The notes below the pieces were generated by a model that had not been told where the DNA came from, did no database searches, and saw nothing but the letters and a program-made list of their open reading frames with translations. A stretch of DNA of 64,000 nt from JAPPLB01 sp965208945 (GTDB lineage Bacteria; Acidobacteriota; Terriglobia; Bryobacterales; UBA6623), in assembly GCA_965208945.1 (NCBI GenBank), contig OZ242366.1, forward strand, positions 992,001-1,056,000. The letters run 5' to 3'. Each line of letters begins with the position of its first letter. Position 1 is the first letter of the stretch. Position numbers and translations under genes: made by a program. Positions 49,480 to 56,755 of this stretch are shown here, piece by piece.

Positions 49480-50423
49480 GCGAACCGGTGTTGGCGATCG
49501 TCGCGGGCGGCGGGCTGGCCGCGGAGGTCCGCGCGACGATGGAGCGGCGGCGGCTGTCGCAGGCAGCGGCGGCTCGCGAGATCGGAGTTTCGCCTGCCGC
49601 GCTGAGCCAATGGCTGAGCGGCACTTACCGCGGGGACTCGGCGGCGATCGCGGCGAAGGCGGCGCGGTGGCTGGAAGCGGGGGCGGCGCGCGGGGCATTG
49701 CTGGAGCGGCTGCCGGAGGCCCCGGCATGGGTGCCGACGTCGACGTCGGCGCGGATCCACGCGGCGTTGACCCAGGCGCAGATCGCACCGGAGATCGCGG
49801 TGGTGTTCGGCGGCGCGGGCTGCGGGAAAACGGTCGCGGCGAGGCGGTACGCGGGGACGCGGCCGAACGTGTGGCTGGTGGAGGCGTCGCCGGCGACGCG
49901 GGCGCTGGGGCCGTGCCTGGAGCGGGTGGCGGGGGCGGTCGGGGCGCGACCGGCGAGCAGCCGTCCGGCGGCGGTCGAGTCGGCGCTGCTGGACCGGCTG
50001 ACGGGGACGCGGGGACTGATCACGGTGGACGAGGCGCAGCACCTGAGCCTGCGGGCGCTGGACGGCCTGCGGTCGCTGCACGACCGCGCAGAGGTCGGCC
50101 TGGCGCTGCTGGGCGGCGAGCCGCTCTACACGCGGCTGCACGGCCGGCGGGCGGCGGAGACGGCGCAGCTCACGAGCCGGATCGGGCGGCGGGTGCGGCT
50201 GGCGGGGCCGGAGAAAGGCGACGCCGAGGCGCTGCTGGGCGCATGGGACGAAATCGAGATCGAGGCGGCTGCGAAGCGGCGGGCGGTGGAGATCGCGCGG
50301 CGACCGGGCGGTCTGCGGTCGCTGGTGAAAGCGGTCCGGCTGGCGTCGCTGTACGCCCGCGGCGAGGCCGTGGGCGAGCGGCACGTGACGGCCGCATGGC
50401 GGGACCTGGGGGGTGCGGAGTGA
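49476..50423 (+). CDS. MuB-type AAA+ ATPase (target selection)
   Basis: This 315-aa protein overlaps MuA by 4 bp. It has an N-terminal helix-turn-helix (LSQAAAAREIGVSPAALSQW), Walker A GGAGCGKT (residues 112-119), Walker B LITVDEAQHL (D185/E186) and an arginine-rich AAA+ lid. MuB binds DNA, activates MuA and provides target immunity. Confidence 0.92.
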   Translation: MSEPVLAIVAGGGLAAEVRATMERRRLSQAAAAREIGVSPAALSQWLSGTYRGDSAAIAAKAARWLEAGAARGALLERLPEAPAWVPTSTSARIHAALTQAQIAPEIAVVFGGAGCGKTVAARRYAGTRPNVWLVEASPATRALGPCLERVAGAVGARPASSRPAAVESALLDRLTGTRGLITVDEAQHLSLRALDGLRSLHDRAEVGLALLGGEPLYTRLHGRRAAETAQLTSRIGRRVRLAGPEKGDAEALLGAWDEIEIEAAAKRRAVEIARRPGGLRSLVKAVRLASLYARGEAVGERHVTAAWRDLGGAE

Positions 50424-50584
50424 TCGAGTTGATCGGGGAATTGGTGTTCGGCCTGGCGCTGATGTTCGCTGTTTTCGGCTCGGTGGGAACCGCGCTAGGG
50501 CTGGGTGCGGCCGCTGCGGCGGCGGCCTGCGGCGCGATCGAGGCGTCGATCGATCGCCGCGAGAGGATGCGGAGACGATGTTGA
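50420..50584 (+). CDS. Small membrane protein after MuB (54 aa)
   Basis: A GTG at 50420 overlaps the MuB stop. The product has one or two hydrophobic segments (LVFGLALMFAVFGSVGTALG) and a basic tail (SIDRRERMRRRC). Its TGA overlaps the next ATG. The function is unknown. Confidence 0.6.
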   Translation: MIELIGELVFGLALMFAVFGSVGTALGLGAAAAAAACGAIEASIDRRERMRRRC

Positions 50585-51102
50585 TGAACGAGATCGAGGC
50601 GCTGGCCTCGGAATACGCACGGCGGCGCGACGCGCTGCGAGAAAGAGTCAGGGACGCACAGGCTGAAGTGGACGCCGTGAAGCGGCGGCACTTCGTCGTG
50701 TTGCGGCGGCGGACGGACGCGGCGAAGAATGCGCGCGACGACCTGGTCGCGGCAGTGGAGAGCTCGCCGGAGCTTTTCCGGAAGCCGCGGACGCGGCTGC
50801 TGCACGGTATCAAGGTCGGCTGGCGGAAGCGGCCCGGCCGGATCGAGATCGAGGACGAGGCGGCGACGATCGCCGCGATCCGCCGCAAGCTCGGCGAGGA
50901 GGATGCCGACAACCTGATCCAGGTGCGCGAGCGGCTGGACCGTCGCGGACTGCGGAGCCTGTCGGCGCGCGACCTGATGCGGATCGGCGCGGTGGCGGTG
51001 GCGGACGCGGACGAGCCAATCGCCATCCCGGCCGACAGCGAGATCGACAAGCTGGTCGACGCGCTGCTGGAGGGGGCGGAGGTCGAGGAGGAGGCGGCGT
51101 GA
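50584..51102 (+). CDS. Gam-like host-nuclease inhibitor
   Basis: This 172-aa protein, after MuB in the Mu order, has a long N-terminal helix (EIEALASEYARRRDALRERV) and the core FRKPRTRLLHGIKVGWRKRP plus GRIEIEDEAATIAAIRRKLG, like Mu Gam proteins that bind double-stranded ends and block nucleases. An ATG six bases earlier (50578) is also possible. Confidence 0.7.
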   Translation: MNEIEALASEYARRRDALRERVRDAQAEVDAVKRRHFVVLRRRTDAAKNARDDLVAAVESSPELFRKPRTRLLHGIKVGWRKRPGRIEIEDEAATIAAIRRKLGEEDADNLIQVRERLDRRGLRSLSARDLMRIGAVAVADADEPIAIPADSEIDKLVDALLEGAEVEEEAA

Positions 51103-51350
51103 TGCGCAGGCCGGCGCTTATGCGGGAGCGCGTTCTGGCGGAGTGGGCCCGTGATCCGGACGCGTTGGTCAGCGACATCGCGGGTCGCGCGGGCTGCACC
51201 CAGGGGTACGCTTCCAAGGTCACCCTGGCCGCCGGCCGGCAGCCGGCTTTTCGGCCGATTCGCCGACGCGAGACCCCGCTTCAGCGCCGGATGCGCTGGC
51301 GTCAGTATTGGCGCGATCGGCGGGCCGCGAAACGGGAGGCGAGCGGCTGA
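51099..51350 (+). CDS. Small helix-turn-helix protein, single unit (83 aa)
   Basis: It carries one homeodomain-like unit, RVLAEWARDPDALVSDIAGR then AGCTQGYASKVTLAAG, closely similar to the three units in the next gene, followed by an Arg-rich tail. It is coupled to both neighbours. Confidence 0.65.
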   Translation: MMRRPALMRERVLAEWARDPDALVSDIAGRAGCTQGYASKVTLAAGRQPAFRPIRRRETPLQRRMRWRQYWRDRRAAKREASG

Positions 51351-51808
51351 TGGCGCGACCCCCGCGAGACGGCCGGCTGAAGCGGCGAGTGATCACCATC
51401 TGGCAAAGGGACAGGACTCTACGTGTGCATGAGATCGCGCGGCGGGCCGGGGCCAGCAGCGGTTACGTATCCAAAGTGCTAGCTGATGCCGGGCGGCCAC
51501 GGGGCTGGAGCCTCAGGCAGCAAGACAGGGAGATCGTGACCGTGTGGAGACGGTCCACGGCGAGCAGCTACAACGAGGTTGCGCGACTCACCGGGCGATC
51601 CCGGGCCGCCGTGACTCGGGCGCTGCGGAAGATCGGCGTAAACCGCAGCGTCGGGAGCAGATCGCCGGCGGTCAAGGCACACCGGATATTAGCCGAGTGG
51701 CGCCGCAACCCGCAGTTGAGTTTGCCGGAGATCGCACGGCGTGCGGGCTCGACCCGTGAGTGGGCCTGGGCAGTCCTGCGGCGGGGAGCCGGGGGTGTCC
51801 ATGGCTAA
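51350..51808 (+). CDS. Triple helix-turn-helix protein (152 aa)
   Basis: Three homologous units follow one another: VITIWQRDRTLRVHEIARRA.., IVTVWRRSTASSYNEVARLT.. and ILAEWRRNPQLSLPEIARRA... each about 45 residues. They resemble the single unit of the preceding gene. A DNA-binding role in early-to-middle control is likely. The ATG overlaps the preceding stop (TGATG), and the end overlaps gemA by 8 bp. Confidence 0.7.
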   Translation: MARPPRDGRLKRRVITIWQRDRTLRVHEIARRAGASSGYVSKVLADAGRPRGWSLRQQDREIVTVWRRSTASSYNEVARLTGRSRAAVTRALRKIGVNRSVGSRSPAVKAHRILAEWRRNPQLSLPEIARRAGSTREWAWAVLRRGAGGVHG

Positions 51809-52229
51809 GCGGCGCGGCAATGCCCGCTCACGGGCGATCGCCAAGATCAAGGTCGGTGCGAAGCGTCTCGGCCTGGATCACGAGGAGTACTGCGGGCTGC
51901 TGGATCGCGTCACCGGCCGGAGGTCGTGCGCCGATCTGTCGCTTCCCGAGCTCGGGCGGGTGATCGAGGAGATGGAGGGGCTGGGGGCGTTCGGCGACGA
52001 GCGGCCCCGGCCTCGGGGATCGGAGATTACGGAGCGCCAGGTGGCGAAGATCGTTGCGCTGCTGGATGAGGCCGGCCGGCCGATCGAGTATGCGCAGTCG
52101 ATCCTGCGACGGCAGACGAAACACCCCCACCCGGTCCCGCTGACCTGGGCAACGCCCGAGCAGCTCCGGGGCGTGATTGCCGCGCTGATGAAAGACCAGC
52201 AGCGGCGGGTTGCGCGGGAGGGCGCGTGA
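51801..52229 (+). CDS. gemA: GemA (Mu gp16-like) regulatory protein
   Basis: This 142-aa protein opens MAKRRGNARSRAIAKIKVGA followed by KRLGLDHEEYCGLLDRVTGR and has a conserved tail (ITERQVAKIVALLDEAGRPI, LRRQTKHPHPVPLTWATPEQ), typical of GemA proteins that alter host gene expression. An ATG 60 bases upstream lies inside the previous gene. GTG of the next gene overlaps its stop. Confidence 0.88.
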   Translation: MAKRRGNARSRAIAKIKVGAKRLGLDHEEYCGLLDRVTGRRSCADLSLPELGRVIEEMEGLGAFGDERPRPRGSEITERQVAKIVALLDEAGRPIEYAQSILRRQTKHPHPVPLTWATPEQLRGVIAALMKDQQRRVAREGA

Positions 52230-52561
52230 GTCTCTGGCGGCAGGTCGCCGAGCTGCTGGGGGCGGAGGCGTCGGCGAAGCTGAGGCGTCGCTACGGGGGC
52301 AGCCGGTTCTGGGCGCCGCGAGCGCTGAGGCCCGCGCATCCCTTGGTGGAGTTGCTGGGGGCAGAAGCGGCGGCGAAGCTGGTGGGGCGCTGCGGCGGAT
52401 GCCTGATCAGCGTGCCCAGGGGATCTCACTCGCGCGACTTCCGGGACCGGGCGATCCTCAGCGCCTACCAAGGCGGCCAGTCCGCTGCGGTGCTAGCGCG
52501 GCAGTGGCAGATCAGCGAGCGGCAAGTCCGGCGGATCGTCGCCCGCGAGCCTGGTCGTTGA
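52226..52561 (+). CDS. Mor/C-type late transcription activator
   Basis: This 111-aa protein shows a Mor-like arrangement: an N-terminal dimerisation half (LVELLGAEAAAKLVGRCGG, ISVPRGSHSRDFRDRAILSA) and a C-terminal helix-turn-helix (SAAVLARQWQISERQVRRIV). It is the last gene before the lysis module, in the position of Mu C. The palindrome starts 2 bp after its stop. Confidence 0.85.
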   Translation: MSLWRQVAELLGAEASAKLRRRYGGSRFWAPRALRPAHPLVELLGAEAAAKLVGRCGGCLISVPRGSHSRDFRDRAILSAYQGGQSAAVLARQWQISERQVRRIVAREPGR

Positions 52562-52562
52562 C

Positions 52563-52580
52563 TGCTGACAAATGTCAGCA
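52563..52580 (+). promoter_or_regulatory. Late operator upstream of the lysozyme gene (Plys-like)
   Basis: TGCTGACAAATGTCAGCA followed by TAGGTTTTTT is identical to the operator before the head operon at 40834-40851. It lies between the activator gene and the lysozyme gene. Confidence 0.78.
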
Positions 52581-52615
52581 TAGGTTTTTTTCCGCAGCGT
52601 AAGTAGCATGGCCTC

Positions 52616-53119
52616 ATGGGCCATGAATCCGACCTGATCGACCTGCCCCGTCTGCGGGCCTCGATCGAGCGTCACGAAGGGCGGCGCCGGCGGGCTTACC
52701 ACGATTCCGAGGGCGTGCTGACGACCGGAGTGGGTCACAACCTCGAACCCGACATCCTGGCGCGGACCTGGTCGGACGCCGAAATCGACGTGCTGCTGGA
52801 AAGCGATATCGCCAAGGCAACGTTCGGAGCGGCCTCGCTGGTTTCCGGGCCGGCCTGGTCGCGGATGGGAGAGGTCCGGCGGGAAGTGCTAATCGAGATG
52901 GTGTTCCAGTTGGGCCGCTCGGGCGTGGGCGCGTTCTCGCGCTTCCGGCAGGCGCTCGAAGCCGGAAATTACGCGTGGGCGGCGGGCGAGATGCTATTCC
53001 GCAAATGGACGCCGATGCCGCTGCCGGACCGCATGCGGCGGAAATCGCTGTGGCGGACGCAGACGCCGGCGCGCTGCGAACGGCTCGCGGAAATCATGCG
53101 GACGGGAGTGGCGGGGTGA
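52616..53119 (+). CDS. Phage lysozyme (GH24, T4-like)
   Basis: In this 167-aa protein, Glu21, Asp30 and Thr36 (RHEGRRRRAYHDSEGVLTTG) have the E-x8-D-x5-T spacing of T4 lysozyme. It cleaves the glycan strands of peptidoglycan for host lysis. No signal peptide is seen, so a holin should release it; the small downstream ORFs are candidates. An ATG at 52608 is out of frame. Confidence 0.9.
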   Translation: MGHESDLIDLPRLRASIERHEGRRRRAYHDSEGVLTTGVGHNLEPDILARTWSDAEIDVLLESDIAKATFGAASLVSGPAWSRMGEVRREVLIEMVFQLGRSGVGAFSRFRQALEAGNYAWAAGEMLFRKWTPMPLPDRMRRKSLWRTQTPARCERLAEIMRTGVAG

Positions 53120-53220
53120 TCGACGATCCTGTGTTTTGGATCTGCTGCACCGTGATCACATGGGGGATTTTTCACCTTGTCTCGATGAGAGACGAGGAAC
53201 TGGAGGAAAGAGATGACTGA
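53116..53220 (+). CDS. Tiny membrane protein in the lysis module (34 aa)
   Basis: A GTG at 53116 overlaps the lysozyme stop. One hydrophobic segment (PVFWICCTVITWGIFHLVSM) is followed by an acidic tail. A good ribosome site for the next ORF (GGAGG) lies in its end. It may be part of the lysis cassette. Confidence 0.5.
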   Translation: MIDDPVFWICCTVITWGIFHLVSMRDEELEERDD

Positions 53221-53263
53221 GTTTTTGATTTGGGGATTGTCTAGAATAGTTGACGCCCCATAG
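53213..53263 (+). pseudogene. Next lysis-module gene, cut off by the IS1595 element
   Basis: A well-placed ribosome site and an ATG (53213) start a frame, MTEFLIWG, that enters the IS1595 terminal repeat after six codons and ends in the element at 53263. The original gene is lost. Confidence 0.55.
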
Positions 53264-53443
53264 TAGCACATGGTAGACTTCTCGCGGGAATCGACGGTGC
53301 GGCCTAAGTCGGGTCGCCTGTCGAATACAACACCCGCATTCGCGGCCCGGACTTGCTACCCGAGCCTGCGGGGAATAGACAGGGCGTCCTTACGACATCG
53401 TTGATTCCCACGGCCCGGCACCTTCGCCGGGAAGGGAGTCACG

Positions 53444-53854
53444 ATGCACGGATTCACCACCAGAGTTGCAGGTTCCAGTTTTCGCCAGATTGCGATTGAG
53501 CAGTGTCGAGCCGGCGACGATGTAGAACTCATCAGAGAGCCTGGAAACAAGCACGACAAGAACGCTGTACGTGTCGATTCCGACTATGGTCAGATCGGAT
53601 ATTTGCCAGCTTCTGCCGCGTCCGTTATCGCCCCCCAGATGGACGAAGGGGAAACGTTCGACGCATTCATCAAGAAAACGACTGGCGGAACGGACGACAA
53701 GCCCACTCGAGGCGTCGTAATTCACATTCGCGCGTTCTCGGACGTTGTGTCGGACTTGGCTGCTGCTGAAGGTGACGACGAAGAAATCAGTTGGCCGCTC
53801 ATCGCGGTTTTCGTTCTCGGGGGAATCAGTCTGATTTTCGCGGTGATGTGCTAG
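53444..53854 (+). CDS. HIRAN-domain membrane-anchored passenger protein
   Basis: This 136-aa protein shows TTRVAGSSFRQIAIEQCRAG, a loop NKHDKNAVRVDSD and IGYLPASAASVIAP, the HIRAN fold that in eukaryotic HLTF binds single-strand 3' ends of DNA. The C-terminus adds one transmembrane helix (WPLIAVFVLGGISLIFAVMC). Its stop codon (53852-53854) is the insertion point of the IS630 element and has been regenerated. Such passengers are known in IS1595 elements; this combination is not one I recognise. Confidence 0.75.
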   Translation: MHGFTTRVAGSSFRQIAIEQCRAGDDVELIREPGNKHDKNAVRVDSDYGQIGYLPASAASVIAPQMDEGETFDAFIKKTTGGTDDKPTRGVVIHIRAFSDVVSDLAAAEGDDEEISWPLIAVFVLGGISLIFAVMC

Positions 53855-54939
53855 TGTTCCGTCCCAGAAATATATGAGCAAAGTCGTTCGACTTTAGCGA
53901 GGATGGATTCGGCCGTGGCAGTCCAGACGAAAGGGCTGGTGTTGGCGTTGTAGTGTTCGACGAAACGGTCGATGTTGCGGACCAGAGCCTTGACACTGGA
54001 GAAGGAACCACGGCGAATGGCCTTCTGGGTAATGAGGCCGAACCAGCGTTCGACTTGGTTGAGCCAGGAGGCATAGGTTGGGGTGAAATGAAGCTGGTAG
54101 CGAGGACGCCGAGCGAGCCAAGCACGGACTTTGGGGTGTTTGTGAGTGGCGTAGTTATCGACGATGAGATGGACATCGAGGTGGTGCGGCACACTGCGAT
54201 CGATCTGACGCAGGAAGGCCAGGAACTCCTGATGACGGTGTCGCGGTTTACAGCGTGTGATGACTTTGCCGGTGGCGACATCGAGAGCCGCGAACAGAGT
54301 GGTCGTACCGTGGCGCCGGTAGTCATGAGTGACGCCTTCGACGTAGCCGAGGCCCATCGGCAGCAGGGGCTGCGTTCGTTCGAGAGCTTGAACCTGGGTC
54401 TTCTCATCGACCGACAGCACCACGGCGTGGTCCGGGGGGTTGAGGTAGAGACCGACGATGTCGCGGACTTTCTCGACGAAGAATGGGTCGTTGGAAATCT
54501 TGAAATGCCGCTGGCGATGCGGCTGGACACCGAACAGATCGAACCAGCGCTGGACCGTGCTCTTGGAGACTCCCGTGTGGTGGGCCATCGAACGCACACT
54601 CCAGTGCGAACCATCCGGGGGTTGGGTTCCGAGGGCGGTGTTGATGACTGCGGCAACCCGTTCATCGTCATGCGTGCGGGGGCGTCCGGGGCGCAGTTCA
54701 TCGTGGAGTCCGCTGATGCGATGTTCCCGATAGCGCTTGCGCCACTTGCCGACGGTGGTGTTGGTGACTCCCAGATGCCGGGCGACGGTCGAGGCGGGAA
54801 CGCCAGCGGCACAGGCCAGCACAATTTGGGCTCGCAGCACCAGACGATGTGGCAAGGTTTGGGAGCGGGCGAGGCTTTGCAGTTCCGATTTTTCACTCTC
54901 ACTGAGATGGATTGGCGCAACGGGGCGACCGCGGGGCAT
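53851..54939 (-). CDS. IS630-family transposase
   Basis: This 362-aa DDE transposase has an N-terminal helix-turn-helix domain (RHLGVTNTTVGKWRKRYREH), and catalytic D178 (VVLSVDEKTQ), D261 (LIVDNYATHK) and E297 (SWLNQVERWFGL). The last codons (SGTEH) lie in the terminal repeat, and the stop is made by the TA target plus the next host base, so termination depends on the insertion site. Confidence 0.95.
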   Translation of the reverse strand: MPRGRPVAPIHLSESEKSELQSLARSQTLPHRLVLRAQIVLACAAGVPASTVARHLGVTNTTVGKWRKRYREHRISGLHDELRPGRPRTHDDERVAAVINTALGTQPPDGSHWSVRSMAHHTGVSKSTVQRWFDLFGVQPHRQRHFKISNDPFFVEKVRDIVGLYLNPPDHAVVLSVDEKTQVQALERTQPLLPMGLGYVEGVTHDYRRHGTTTLFAALDVATGKVITRCKPRHRHQEFLAFLRQIDRSVPHHLDVHLIVDNYATHKHPKVRAWLARRPRYQLHFTPTYASWLNQVERWFGLITQKAIRRGSFSSVKALVRNIDRFVEHYNANTSPFVWTATAESILAKVERLCSYISGTEH

Positions 54940-55004
54940 AGGCCTACCTCCAGAGATAAAAGGTTGCCCATTATTATATCACTTATTTCTGGGACGGAAC
55001 ACTA
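53852..55004. mobile_element. IS630-family element
   Basis: The inverted repeats GTGTTCCGTCCCAGAAATA at 53854 and its complement ending at 55002 are flanked by TA on both sides (53852-53853, 55003-55004), the target duplication typical of IS630. One transposase gene fills the element. It lies nested in the IS1595 element, inserted into the HIRAN stop codon. Confidence 0.92.
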
Positions 55005-55018
55005 GGCTGAAAACAACA

Positions 55019-55044
55019 ACGGCCAGCGCGCCAACGCTGGCCGT
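55019..55044. terminator. Hairpin after the HIRAN gene
   Basis: A perfect 10-bp stem ACGGCCAGCG/CGCTGGCCGT with a 6-nt loop stands 15 bp after the IS630 right end, which before that insertion was about 14 bp after the HIRAN stop. No T run follows on the plus strand, while the minus strand has TTGTTGTTTTC. Confidence 0.55.
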
Positions 55045-55156
55045 CTAAAACTTGATTGCCCGAGGGCGGGCACGAATCTTCGTAGGAAGGGCGAACTTCC
55101 CTTCTTATAGCGAAAATTCTGTACTTGTGTCAAGTCCTCCGGGCAAAGGAGGCTTA

Positions 55157-55330
55157 ATGTCACAAGACACACGAATTTTCGTAGCTGTAGATCAACCGAA
55201 GTTCATACCGAACGCAAGGATAATCCCGATCGTTTCAAAATCGAAGGGCCTCGATCTTCTCTTCGATATCATGGAGTTCAATGAGACCCCTACTAGACCC
55301 AAAACGAGACTTGAAAGGCGCGACGCCTGA
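55157..55330 (+). CDS. Passenger ORF A (57 aa)
   Basis: AAAGGAGG lies 5 bp before ATG 55157. The product (MSQDTRIFVAVDQPKFIPNA then RIIPIVSKSKGLDLLFDIME) is unrecognised. It overlaps the next ORF by 50 bp, so translation of the pair is probably coupled. Confidence 0.5.
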   Translation: MSQDTRIFVAVDQPKFIPNARIIPIVSKSKGLDLLFDIMEFNETPTRPKTRLERRDA

Positions 55331-55469
55331 GAAGTTGGCGCGTGCCCTGTTCCGTCCCCTACGGGCGCGCCGTGGAACTCAGCCCGTTGTCCGCGACCAG
55401 GTCACGGAAGAACAGGTTGCGCCCGACAAGGCGAGCGACCGTGTCCCGCATTTGAGCAAGCGTTCCTAG
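55281..55469 (+). CDS. Passenger ORF B (62 aa)
   Basis: The frame opens inside ORF A and reads MRPLLDPKRDLKGATPEKLA plus RALFRPLRARRG; its last third runs opposite the end of the transposase gene. The GATPEKLARAL segment looks like a conserved small-protein motif, but I cannot name the family. Confidence 0.4.
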   Translation: MRPLLDPKRDLKGATPEKLARALFRPLRARRGTQPVVRDQVTEEQVAPDKASDRVPHLSKRS

Positions 55470-56327
55470 GTCGCGGATGTTATTGCGGCCCACGAACTCA
55501 TCGACGTACCGTTGCAGGTACTTGGGGCTGAGCTTGTGGAATGTGCCCTTGTGGGCGCGTTTCAGCATGCTCCAGAAGGACTCGATTCCGTTGGTGTGAA
55601 CGTCACCCCTGACGTATTCTGACAGCGAATGCTCGACGGATTCGCGGTTGGGCAAGCCGGCATAGGCGGTTGCTCCGTCCGTGTAGACCTTAGTATCGGG
55701 CTTCGCGTGGCGCTTGACGAAACCTTGCAGCGTGACGGCATCCGTGGTTTCAACCACCTTTGCGCAGACCTGTTTCGTGGCGCGGTCCTTCGCTCCAACA
55801 ACGGCGGTTTTTCCCGCGGCGCCCCGGCCCGTATCGGCAAGCTCTTTGCGTTTTGCGTTCGACATGTTCCGACGCCGGCCACCGAAGTAGGTCTCATCCA
55901 CCTCAGCCGGGCCGTCAAACTGATCGGACGTTTCCCCGGCCCATGCTTCCCGGATGCGATGCATCATGAACCAGGCCGTGGTGTACGAGACGCTGATGTC
56001 GCGTCGCAGCTTGCGCGCCGATACGCTCTTGAGGCTCGTCATGCAGAGATAGATGGCAATGGCCCACTTGCGAAGGGGAACGTTCGAGCAGGCCATCGGG
56101 GTTCCGGTCTTGACGCTGAAATAGTGACGGCAGTCCGTGCACCAGTAAGGCATCGTCTTGTGATTCGGCGTCTCGCGGGTCTTGACCGATCCGCAGTGAC
56201 CGCAGCAACGGCCGGCTTGCCAAACAATCGATTCGAACCACACGCGGGCTGCGGGTTCGTCGGGAAACATCGCCGTTACCTGGAAAATATCAAGCCCTTC
56301 GCGGCTGTCTTTGGGGTTCGTTTTCAT
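55359..56327 (-). CDS. IS1595-family transposase (ISXO2-like)
   Basis: From ATG 56327 this protein is 322 aa. It has an N-terminal zinc ribbon (C42/C45, C63/C66: CGHCGS, WCTDCR), WAIAIYLCMTSLKSVSARKL, and the catalytic D144 (EVDETYFGG), D217 (VYTDGATAY) and E249 (NGIESFWSMLKRAHKG). The frame is open to 56375, but the upstream codons lie close to the terminal repeat, so the first ATG is preferred. Confidence 0.93.
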   Translation of the reverse strand: MKTNPKDSREGLDIFQVTAMFPDEPAARVWFESIVWQAGRCCGHCGSVKTRETPNHKTMPYWCTDCRHYFSVKTGTPMACSNVPLRKWAIAIYLCMTSLKSVSARKLRRDISVSYTTAWFMMHRIREAWAGETSDQFDGPAEVDETYFGGRRRNMSNAKRKELADTGRGAAGKTAVVGAKDRATKQVCAKVVETTDAVTLQGFVKRHAKPDTKVYTDGATAYAGLPNRESVEHSLSEYVRGDVHTNGIESFWSMLKRAHKGTFHKLSPKYLQRYVDEFVGRNNIRDLGTLAQMRDTVARLVGRNLFFRDLVADNGLSSTARP

Positions 56328-56382
56328 ACCCCTATTATCCCAGATTCGAGCCTGTTTGTCAACTATTCTAGACAATCCCCAA

Positions 56383-56710
56383 GGATTGGGACAAACCCTC
56401 TGAAGAGACGACCCAGCCTCGGAGAGCGGCCCGCAGGACCTGGCCGGGAATGATTTTGCAGGAGGAAGGCCGGCTCGTCGGTAGTCTCACCAGCCGCTAC
56501 GACGGTCGCTCGGCGGAGGCCGGGACAAACCTTGTCTACGCGGCTACCCACCAGTTTGGCGCAGAGCAGGGCGAGTTTGGCACCACAGCGCGCGGCGGTC
56601 CTATTCCCTGGGGAGACATTCCAGCGCGGCCCTCGCTTGGCCGTTCCGTTGACCTCGATGCGGAGATTGCCGACGCGATCAGTCGTCACTTCGCCGACGC
56701 GCTCAAGTAG
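56383..56710 (+). pseudogene. Virion morphogenesis protein (Mu gpG-like), 5' end missing
   Basis: The frame is open from the right end of the IS1595 element. Its content (WPGMILQEEGRLVGSLTSRY, EAGTNLVYAATHQFG, IPARPSLGRS) is the C-terminal two-thirds of the Mu G family (Phage_tail_S), which acts in tail completion. The N-terminus has been lost by insertion and probable deletion. An internal ATG at 56450 could give 86 aa. It is the only survivor of the terminase-portal-F-G region of the head module. Confidence 0.8.
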
Positions 56711-56755
56711 GCATGGCAGAGAAAAAGGCGGGGCATAAGCCCCGCCTCGGTTGGT

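Larger units (their letters stand above)
53230..56382. mobile_element. IS1595-family element with passenger genes
   Basis: The ends TTGGGGATTGTCTAGAATAG (from 53230) and the exact inverted match up to 56382 (25 bp in all, ending TTGAC) enclose a leftward IS1595-type transposase and rightward passenger genes (HIRAN protein, two small ORFs). No direct duplication of flanking bases is seen, which suggests a deletion at one side after insertion. The phage G gene begins mid-way at its right flank and the phage lysis gene is cut at its left flank. Confidence 0.85.
23033..56710. mobile_element. Mosaic Mu/P2-type transposable prophage, rearranged and defective
   Basis: The leftward genes are Mu-type head genes (I, T, gp36, gp37) followed by a tail cluster in P2 order (V, W, J, I, fibre, FI, FII, E/E', T, U, X, D). 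The rightward genes are repressor-linked regulators, MuA, MuB, Gam-like, GemA, Mor/C and lysozyme. Terminase, portal and F genes are absent and G is a fragment beyond the IS1595 element. The exact ends were not found; the left end lies between 22774 and 23032 or slightly further out, and the right end is at or beyond 56710. Confidence 0.85.

Noticed and set aside
53852..55004. The local IS630 as the source of transposase for the miniature elements
   Set aside because: Its ends (GTGTTCCGTCCCAGAAATA) do not match the element ends (GCCTGCATTTCTCACCAC); only the TA target is shared.
55019..55044. attC-like or integron recombination site
   Set aside because: It is a simple 10-bp hairpin without the flanking core sites expected for attC; a terminator is the simpler reading.
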